Part shown: positions 6,886 through 11,975 of the stretch, piece by piece | Layout of the letters: the number at the start of each line of letters is the position of its first letter | Position numbering within the stretch: the stretch's first letter is position 1 | DNA from: Angelakisella sp. | Lineage (GTDB): Bacteria; Bacillota; Clostridia; Oscillospirales; Ruminococcaceae | Reading direction: 5' to 3' | Assembly: GCA_022795575.1 (NCBI GenBank) | Contig: JAAWGY010000041.1 | Span: 1 to 11,975, forward strand | DNA: 11,975 bases | Program-made: the position numbers and the translations under genes | The notes under the pieces: generated by a model | The model's database searches: none | What the model was told of the DNA's origin: nothing | The model's input: only the letters and a program-made list of their open reading frames with translations

Positions 6886-7055
6886 CTGTGAACCTGTATT
6901 CACAACCGTTTGACGCAGTCAGGCCAGGTCTTTTCCCGCCCTGCCGCGTTAAAAAACCTTGCAATACACCAAGTATTACTGCGGTTTTTTGCCTTGCAGG
7001 GCGGGAAAATCCCTTGTCCTGTCTGCATCATCCGGCTGTGAATACAGGTTCTGTG
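6886..7055. mobile_element. MITE-like 160-base near-palindrome with CTGTG direct repeats
   Basis: The element proper is 6891-7050. Its ends are 14-base perfect inverted repeats: AACCTGTATTCACA (6891-6904) and its complement (7037-7050). It is flanked by the identical 5-mer CTGTG at 6886-6890 and 7051-7055, as expected for a target-site duplication. Complementarity continues inward with mismatches, includes a second perfect 14-base pair (TTTTCCCGCCCTGC at 6931-6944 with 6996-7009) and ends in an A6/T6 core. There is no reading frame. The size, palindromy and duplication fit a non-autonomous element moved by an unknown transposase. An IS-derived family cannot be named from sequence alone. Confidence 0.7.
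6951..6990. terminator. Possible bidirectional terminator at the centre of the palindrome
   Basis: AAAAAACC (6951-6958) and GGTTTTTT (6983-6990) surround a small stem AATAC/GTATT (6963-6967 with 6973-6977), giving a T-run after a hairpin on both strands. The stem is interrupted and only moderately stable, though it is braced by the outer 14-base GC-rich stem at 6931-7009. If active on the plus strand it would separate the first two genes from the PilZ gene and those following. Confidence 0.35.
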
Positions 7056-7093
7056 TTTGAAAGAGATATGACCATATCAGGAGGACAACGACG

Positions 7094-7750
7094 ATGCAAC
7101 TGAGCAACTACAACGACTGCGTCTGCGAGGTAAAAAACCTGGAAAACAACCTCATCGCCACCGGCACCCTGCGGGCGGTAAGCGAGGATATGCTGGAGGT
7201 ACAGGACAGCGGCAGCCACCTGCCGCTGCTGACGCTGGACACCAAGGTAAAGCTGATCATCCACAACACCGAAAAGGGGACCCAGGTGCTGGCGGGGCGG
7301 GTGTACATCTCCGCCCCCACCATGATGCGGGTGCGGGAGCTGGAAAGCTTTGCAGAGCACGACCACCGGCGGTTCTTCCGGCTGGCCATCGACCACAGCG
7401 CCACCCTGATCATCCCGGTGGGGATGACCGATAAAAACGGCCGCCGCCTCCCCCCCAAGCTCCCGGTGCGGGTAAAGGACCTGAGCCTCTGCGGCCTGCT
7501 CTTTGAGAGCTACCAGGAGTTTTCCATCGGGGACGAGCTGCGGATCAACATGACCATGGTCCGCAACCAGATGGAGACGCTGCGGATCGTCATCCGCCGG
7601 GAGCTGAAGCGGGACAGGGAGAACGTCCACGCCTACGGGTGCGAGCTGAAGGAGCTCTCCCCCATGACCGAGCAGCACGTCAACGCCTATGTGCTGGAGC
7701 AGCAGCAGCTGCAGATCCGCAAGAGCAGGGGTAACGGCAGGGATCGATAA
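7094..7750 (+). CDS. YcgR-like PilZ domain c-di-GMP receptor
   Basis: A 218-residue cytoplasmic protein with two parts. Residues about 5-85 look like the N-terminal YcgR-type beta domain (flagellar brake N domain). Residues about 90-205 are a PilZ domain. Both c-di-GMP-binding motifs are intact: RRFFR at 92-96 (RxxxR) and DLSLCG at 129-134 (DxSxxG). Proteins of this layout bind c-di-GMP and slow or stop the flagellar motor, or regulate surface exopolysaccharide. Next to chemotaxis and flagellar-type genes, a motility role is the likeliest. The ATG has AGGAGG 9 bases upstream. The gene follows the MITE-like palindrome by 38 bases and precedes the FtsA-like gene by 21 bases. The C-terminal tail is Gln/Arg-rich. 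Confidence 0.95.
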   Translation: MQLSNYNDCVCEVKNLENNLIATGTLRAVSEDMLEVQDSGSHLPLLTLDTKVKLIIHNTEKGTQVLAGRVYISAPTMMRVRELESFAEHDHRRFFRLAIDHSATLIIPVGMTDKNGRRLPPKLPVRVKDLSLCGLLFESYQEFSIGDELRINMTMVRNQMETLRIVIRRELKRDRENVHAYGCELKELSPMTEQHVNAYVLEQQQLQIRKSRGNGRDR

Positions 7751-7771
7751 AAAGGAGAGGGGGAACCGCCT

Positions 7772-9988
7772 ATGCGGGGCAAGAACAGCGGCAAGAGCCG
7801 GAGCAAGGGGAAGGAGCGGGCCGGGGAGCGGGCCCCAAAGCCCCAGCAGCCACAGCCCCAGGGGAAGGACCTGCTGTTCATCCTGGACATCGGCACCCGC
7901 AGCGTCATCGGGGTGGCGGGCCGGCTCCGGGACGAGATGCTGGAGGTGCTTTGTGTCGACTGGGCGGAGCACTCCGAGCGGGCGGTGGTGGACGGACAGA
8001 TCGAGGACATCCAGCAGACCGCCAAGGTGGCCGGCCAGGTCCGGAGCCGGATGGAAAAAAAGCTGGGGGTATCCTTCCAGGAGGTCCACGTGGCCGCCGC
8101 CGGGCGGGTGCTGAAAACCGAGCACGCCTCCTGCGAGCTGGAGATGGACGAAAACCGCCCCATTGCCGAAAAGGAGCTGGCCGCCCTGGAATCCATGGCG
8201 GTGCAGAAGGCCTACCAAAACCTGGCCGCCGGGCTGGCGGAGGGGGAGCCGGCGGATTTTTCCAGCGTGGGGCACACGGTGGCGGGGTACACCCTGGATG
8301 GTTACAGCTACTCCACCCTTTCCGGCCACCGGGGCAAAAAGGCGGGCATCGACCTGATTGCCACCTTCCTGCCCAGCGAGGTGGTGGAGAGCCTCTACAC
8401 CACCATGTCGATGCTGGGCCTCACCATCGCCAGCATGACGCTGGAGCCCATCGCCGCCATGAACGCCGTGGTGCCCAAGGAGCTGCGGCTGCTGAACATC
8501 GCCCTGGTGGACGTGGGGGCGGGGACCTCGGATATCGCGGTGGCGGACAAGGGGACCATCTGCGGCTACACCATGGCCACCGTGGCGGGGGACGAAGTCA
8601 CCGAGCGGGTGATGCAGGAGTTTTTGGTGGACTTTGGCACGGCGGAGCGGATGAAGTTTGCCCTAAGCGCCGGAGAGGAAACGATTGAATATGATGACGT
8701 GCTGGGCTTCCCCTACGCGGTAAGCCGGGAGGAGCTGACCCAGCGGATTGAGACCACCGTCCGGGACCTGGCGGAGCGGATCGCCCAGGGCATCCTGAGC
8801 ATCAACGAAACGGCCCCCAAGGCGGTGTTTATGGTGGGGGGCGGCAGCCGCACCCCCGGCCTCTGCCAGATGGTGGCCCAGGCTTTGGGCATCGAGGATA
8901 ACAAGGTGGCCATTGGGGGCAACAACTACATGAAGCGGCAGATCATCGCCGACCCCCAGTACCTCAGCGCCGAGTACGCCACCCCCATCGGCATCGCCGT
9001 TACCGCCATGACGGCGGGCAACGGGGAAAACTTTGCCGTCTCCCTAAACGGCAGCCGCTTGCAGCTGCTGGGCCGGGCCATGACGGTGATGGAGGCGCTG
9101 CGCCGCGGGGGCTACCAGTACGGCCAGATCATGGGCCGTTCGGGGAAGAACGTGGTCTTTGAGCTGGACGGCAACCGCCAGATCGCCCGGGGGGGACTCC
9201 CCACCCTGGCGGAGATCCGGGTAAACGGCAGCCTGGCGGGGCTTTCCACCCTTTTACAGGCGGGGGACGAGATCGCCTTTGTCCCCGCCCTGGACGGCCA
9301 GGACGCCGCCCCGGTGGTGGGGGACTACGCCAGCCCCTGGGAGCCCTTTGGGGTGGAGCTGTTCGGCCACCCGGCCAAGGCGGGCACCCGGGCCTGGGTG
9401 AACGGCAGCCCTGCCGGGGGGGACCGGCCCATCCGCCAGATGGACCAGGTGACGGTAAAGCAGATCGATACCATCGGGGCGCTGCTGGAATCGATGGGCT
9501 TTGGGGGCCAGGAGGGGGAGGTGGCCCTGAACGGGGTCCCCTGCACCGGCCCGGACCAGAGGCTGCACCCCGGGGACCGGGTGACGCTGCGCCAAGGCCA
9601 GACGCCTCCCGCCCCCATCCAGGAGGAGGGGGAGGAGCCGGAGGAGGAACCTCCCCCGGCAGAGGTGACAGCGGAGGCGCCGCAGGAGGACTGGGAGGCG
9701 GAGGACGCGCCGGAGCTCCCGGAGGAGGAGCCGATTCCGGAGGCCCCCCCGGCCCGGCCGGCGGGCCGGAGCCTGCGGGTGGTGCTCAACGGCAGAGCCC
9801 GGGAGCTGCCCCCCAAGGAGGACGGCAGCCGGTACCAGTTTTTTGACCTCCTGAACTTTGTGGACATCGACCCCAACGACGCCAGGGGGGAGCTGATCTT
9901 GCGGCGGAACGGCGGCAAGGCGGCCTACCTGGACCTGCTCACCGAGGGGGACGAGGCGGAGATCCGCTGGTCGGAGGAGACCATCTGA
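7772..9988 (+). CDS. FtsA-like actin-family ATPase with C-terminal beta-grasp-like modules (long clostridial form)
   Basis: Residues about 33-415 of 738 form an FtsA/PilM-type actin-like ATPase: phosphate-1 motif LDIGTRSV (38-45), an SHS2-type inserted region (about 102-200), phosphate-2 LVDVGAGTSDIAV (245-257) and adenosine motif VFMVGGGSRTPG (352-363). Instead of FtsA's terminal membrane-targeting helix there are about three modules (421-513, 526-609, 667-734). These repeat a strand ending in (V/L)NG, a helix, and a GDE/GDR turn as in ThiS/MoaD beta-grasp folds. An acidic Pro/Glu linker (612-663) precedes the last module. The N-terminus (1-31) is basic and disordered. It is roughly 300 residues longer than FtsA, so I do not call it ftsA. 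It lies between a PilZ receptor and a membrane protein gene, suggesting an envelope- or appendage-associated filament. The ribosome site AGGAG is 14 bases from the ATG, with further G-rich sequence closer. Confidence 0.88.
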   Translation: MRGKNSGKSRSKGKERAGERAPKPQQPQPQGKDLLFILDIGTRSVIGVAGRLRDEMLEVLCVDWAEHSERAVVDGQIEDIQQTAKVAGQVRSRMEKKLGVSFQEVHVAAAGRVLKTEHASCELEMDENRPIAEKELAALESMAVQKAYQNLAAGLAEGEPADFSSVGHTVAGYTLDGYSYSTLSGHRGKKAGIDLIATFLPSEVVESLYTTMSMLGLTIASMTLEPIAAMNAVVPKELRLLNIALVDVGAGTSDIAVADKGTICGYTMATVAGDEVTERVMQEFLVDFGTAERMKFALSAGEETIEYDDVLGFPYAVSREELTQRIETTVRDLAERIAQGILSINETAPKAVFMVGGGSRTPGLCQMVAQALGIEDNKVAIGGNNYMKRQIIADPQYLSAEYATPIGIAVTAMTAGNGENFAVSLNGSRLQLLGRAMTVMEALRRGGYQYGQIMGRSGKNVVFELDGNRQIARGGLPTLAEIRVNGSLAGLSTLLQAGDEIAFVPALDGQDAAPVVGDYASPWEPFGVELFGHPAKAGTRAWVNGSPAGGDRPIRQMDQVTVKQIDTIGALLESMGFGGQEGEVALNGVPCTGPDQRLHPGDRVTLRQGQTPPAPIQEEGEEPEEEPPPAEVTAEAPQEDWEAEDAPELPEEEPIPEAPPARPAGRSLRVVLNGRARELPPKEDGSRYQFFDLLNFVDIDPNDARGELILRRNGGKAAYLDLLTEGDEAEIRWSEETI

Positions 9989-10010
9989 TGGTGGGAGGAA
10001 CGGCGGGCAG

Positions 10011-10490
10011 ATGCAGACAAGAAAACGGGAGGCCCGGGGGGGCCGGGAGGGAAGGGCGGCAAGGGGCATTTCGGTGATCAGCTACCTTTGCGCCCTGACG
10101 ATGGCGGTGCTGCTGGCGGCGGAGGTTTGGGGCCCGTGGCGGCACAGCGGCGTCACCAAGGTGTACCTCCCCTACCCGGTGCTGGAGCTGCCGGTGCCGT
10201 CCGAGGGGATCCACAGCGGCTCGCTGACGGCCTCGGCAGAGGACCCGGGCATCCCCCACGCCCCGCTGATGGAGCGCCGGGGGCTGGACCGGGAGGAATA
10301 CCTGAGCCTGCTGCGCCAGTACACCTGGGAGGGGGAGCACCTCACCTTCCGCTGGAAGGGGACCAAATACCAGCTTTACTACGTGCCCGCTAAAAGGACC
10401 ACCACCCCGGTACCCATTCCGGCGGGGCACGGCTACACCATATCAGGGAACGACGAGGACGGATTCATCGCGGCGGTTTGGGAAAAATAG
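10011..10490 (+). CDS. Single-pass membrane protein of unknown family
   Basis: A 159-residue protein not recognised as a member of any family. The first 19 residues are strongly basic (nine Arg/Lys) and are followed by one hydrophobic helix (about 20-39). This predicts an N-in topology with a 120-residue domain outside the membrane. That domain contains no cysteine pairs or enzyme motifs I can name; it has several Tyr/Trp-rich strands (for example GTKYQLYYVP). The ATG has GGGAGGAA 10 bases upstream. The gene begins 22 bases after the FtsA-like stop and ends 32 bases before the FliD-like start, so it is very likely co-transcribed. It could be a membrane anchor for the FtsA-like ATPase, a guess from position only. 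Confidence 0.65.
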   Translation: MQTRKREARGGREGRAARGISVISYLCALTMAVLLAAEVWGPWRHSGVTKVYLPYPVLELPVPSEGIHSGSLTASAEDPGIPHAPLMERRGLDREEYLSLLRQYTWEGEHLTFRWKGTKYQLYYVPAKRTTTPVPIPAGHGYTISGNDEDGFIAAVWEK

Positions 10491-10522
10491 CTGCCGCGCC
10501 GACAGAAGGAGGAGTGAAGATC

Positions 10523-11878
10523 GTGAACGCGGTACAATCCTACTGGATGGGCCAGGCCATCTCCAACGGGATGTTCACCGGGTACGCCCGTGCCAACAAT
10601 ATGCGGCTTGCCCAGATGTTTTCCCGCACCATTGAGCGGACGGGCGGGGTACGGCCCACCCCTGTTGACCAGACCATCGGGCTGAACCCCTCGGTAACGG
10701 GGAGCGCCCTTACCGGCAGCATCACCACCCCCCTGCGTCCCCGGGCGCTGTCCTTCCAGGAAAGCGCCTTCCTCAAGGACTACCGCAACCAGATGCTGGA
10801 CCTGCGGCGGATGGCGGCAAGGGCACAGTCCGGCTACCGGGACCCGGCGGCGGCGCTGGCGGCGGGCTCGGAGGACACGGCGGTGGTGGAGGCCACCGGG
10901 CGGCTTGCGGCGGAGGATGACGAATACCTTGTAACGGTGGAGCAGCTGGCCTCCGGCCAGGTAAACCGTTCCGCCGGGATGGAGGCCCGGGACCCCATGC
11001 CCACAGCCAGCGGCTCGCTGCGGCTGGAGACGGACAAGGGGAAATTTGACTTCTTTTTGAGCGGGGCGGGGCTGAAGGACAACCAGGAGATGCTGGAGGT
11101 TTACGCCGCCCGGATCAACGGCCGGGACACCGGCGTCACCGCCTCGGTAAAAAAAGAGGACAGCGGCAAGGTTTACCTGGAGCTAAAGAGCGCCGAAGGG
11201 GAGGAAAAATCCTTCACCGTTAAGGGGACGCTGGCGGAGCGGCTGGGGATCAGCCAAACTGCCGAGGCCGGGAAGAAGGAAGCGGTTTACACGGTGCGCA
11301 AGAACGGCGGGGAGGAGGAGCGGTTTACTGCCAAGACCAACAGCGTTACCATTGACGACCGGATCAAGGTAGAGCTAAAGGGGGTAGGCAGCACCCGGAT
11401 CGCCCACCGGGACGACGGGGCGGAGGCTTTGGCGGACCAGGTATCCCAGTTAGTGAACAAGTACAACGAGGCCCGGGAATTTTTACGGAAGAACAGCGAC
11501 GGGCGGGCGGGGGTACAGAGCCAGCTGCGGCGGATGGCGACGCCGCCTACCTCGGAGCGGTCGATGGATCTGATCGGGATTGGGGCGAAGCGGGACGGGA
11601 GCTACAGCTTTGACCGCAAGACGTTTTTGGCTCAGGCACGGCGGTCGCCGGAGCTTACCCGGAGCGTGGTGGATAACTTTGCCAAGGGGTTAAGCTGGGA
11701 CGCGGAGCAGGGGATGAAGGAGAGCTCCGGGAGCCTGGTGGGGACGCTGGAATATACGCAGCGGGTGGAGGACAACCAGAAGAACCCCATCAATGTGATG
11801 AGCACCTACAGCAAAAGCGGAATGTACAACCTGATGAATCTGTACGCGGTAGGGGTGCTGATGAACCTGAACGCGTAG
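10523..11878 (+). CDS. Divergent FliD-like (flagellar filament cap, HAP2-like) protein
   Basis: FliD caps the flagellar filament and folds incoming flagellin. This 451-residue protein shares recognisable FliD segments: EYLVTVEQLASGQVNRS (134-150), the strand set around GSLRLETDKGKFDFFL, the INGRDTGVTASVK segment (198-210), the helix VSQLVNKYNEAREFL (307-321), and SMDLIGIGAKRDGSYSFDRKTF (347-368), matching the usual D1 region. It lacks the typical N-terminal sequence of FliD, having a Met/Ala-rich start and a long proline- and threonine-containing stretch instead, and its C-terminal 65 residues differ from the usual coiled coil. Start GTG 10523 is preferred: AAGGAGG lies 10 bases upstream, whereas ATG 10478 is inside the previous gene without a site. 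It may be an axial-protein relative with another role. It is the last gene of the plus-strand cluster. Confidence 0.7.
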   Translation: MNAVQSYWMGQAISNGMFTGYARANNMRLAQMFSRTIERTGGVRPTPVDQTIGLNPSVTGSALTGSITTPLRPRALSFQESAFLKDYRNQMLDLRRMAARAQSGYRDPAAALAAGSEDTAVVEATGRLAAEDDEYLVTVEQLASGQVNRSAGMEARDPMPTASGSLRLETDKGKFDFFLSGAGLKDNQEMLEVYAARINGRDTGVTASVKKEDSGKVYLELKSAEGEEKSFTVKGTLAERLGISQTAEAGKKEAVYTVRKNGGEEERFTAKTNSVTIDDRIKVELKGVGSTRIAHRDDGAEALADQVSQLVNKYNEAREFLRKNSDGRAGVQSQLRRMATPPTSERSMDLIGIGAKRDGSYSFDRKTFLAQARRSPELTRSVVDNFAKGLSWDAEQGMKESSGSLVGTLEYTQRVEDNQKNPINVMSTYSKSGMYNLMNLYAVGVLMNLNA

Positions 11879-11942
11879 CCTGTCCCACAGGTTGTGCCCG
11901 CCGGGGCTACCCGGCCGCAGGTCCAGGGCCGCGCAGGCCCTG
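11878..11942 (+). repeat. 65-base structured intergenic repeat, right copy
   Basis: This is an exact inverted copy of 67-131, starting at the last base of the FliD-like stop codon. The single base at 11878 may match by chance, so the true unit is probably 11879-11942. The three hairpins are at 11879-11891, 11900-11915 and 11924-11942. As on the left, it lies directly downstream of an operon's last gene, in sense orientation to it. Confidence 0.9.
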
Positions 11943-11943
11943 G

Positions 11944-11961
11944 TCGCTCCCGCAGGAGCGA
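11944..11961 (+). other. Hairpin following the right repeat core
   Basis: TCGCTCC (11944-11950) and GGAGCGA (11955-11961) form a 7-base-pair stem with a four-base loop CGCA. It occupies the place where the left copy carries the branched structure at 12-65, so the two repeat copies share a core but differ in the attached hairpin module. The last 14 bases of the window show nothing further. Confidence 0.55.
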
Positions 11962-11975
11962 AACTCCCCAGGACG

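Noticed and set aside
7066..7093. Similarity between the sequence before the PilZ gene (accatatcaggagg) and 10437-10450 (accatatcaggg)
   Set aside because: Only about a dozen shared bases, one inside a coding region and the other part of a ribosome site; this is compatible with chance.
7028..8329. A 433-codon open frame on the minus strand opposite the PilZ and FtsA-like genes
   Set aside because: It mirrors two well-supported genes with ribosome sites. Its composition (His, Leu, Gly, Pro) is typical of an antisense shadow in GC-rich DNA.
10478..10522. Earlier ATG start for the FliD-like protein
   Set aside because: It lies inside the membrane protein gene without a ribosome site, whereas GTG 10523 has AAGGAGG at a good distance.
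67..11942. Terminal inverted repeats of one large composite transposon
   Set aside because: There is no transposase or integrase gene, no target duplication can be seen at the window edges, and each repeat sits behind an operon as a multi-hairpin element. An ordinary intergenic repeat is simpler.
1..11975. CRISPR arrays, tRNA or rRNA genes, toxin-antitoxin or defence genes
   Set aside because: I saw no regularly spaced direct repeats, no tRNA cloverleaf and no rRNA-like conserved sequence. The branched structure at 12-65 is too short and lacks tRNA invariant bases.

Overview
The window is a GC-rich chromosomal segment with two divergent gene blocks, both concerned with motility. The strong AGGAGG-type ribosome binding sites, the GTG and probable TTG starts, an FhlB (YlqH-like) protein and a long FtsA-like ATPase of a kind I associate with Clostridia point to a flagellated, GC-rich Firmicute, probably of the Clostridia. 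This assignment is inference from gene content; there is no rRNA or other taxonomic marker here.

Minus strand (4874 down to 158): a chemotaxis operon in the order cheA, cheW, cheR, cheB. It supplies the receptor-coupled kinase, the coupling protein and the two adaptation enzymes. No cheY, cheC, cheD or receptor gene is present. A 177-base spacer between cheW and cheR contains a strong stem-loop.

Centre (4875 to about 5152): the divergent control region. It holds a small AT-rich island (about 4973-5085) with promoter-like boxes on both strands and two stem-loops in the presumed cheA leader.

Plus strand (about 5153 to 11878): six co-directional genes. They are a protein with a FliK-like C-terminus, an overlapping FhlB protein (FlhB C-terminal domain only), a YcgR-type PilZ c-di-GMP receptor, a 738-residue FtsA-like actin-family ATPase with tandem beta-grasp-like C-terminal modules, a single-pass membrane protein of unknown family, and a divergent FliD-like filament-cap protein. 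Between the second and third genes sits a 160-base near-palindrome with 14-base perfect terminal inverted repeats and a 5-base direct repeat (CTGTG) on each side. It looks like a MITE (a small non-autonomous transposable element) and may also act as a terminator.

Both ends of the window carry the same 65-base sequence in inverted orientation, each lying just downstream of the last gene of its operon. The shared core folds into three consecutive hairpins. Outside the core the two copies differ: the left one continues into a three-way-junction-like structure, the right one into a single hairpin. This looks like a modular, structured intergenic repeat family. Its presence at both edges also suggests that the window is a contig broken at a multicopy repeat.

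The most interesting combination is a c-di-GMP receptor, a filament-type ATPase with beta-grasp tails, an orphan membrane protein and a FliD-like protein in one operon behind FliK-like and FlhB-like export-switch genes. A role in c-di-GMP-responsive assembly or positioning of a surface appendage is a hypothesis only.
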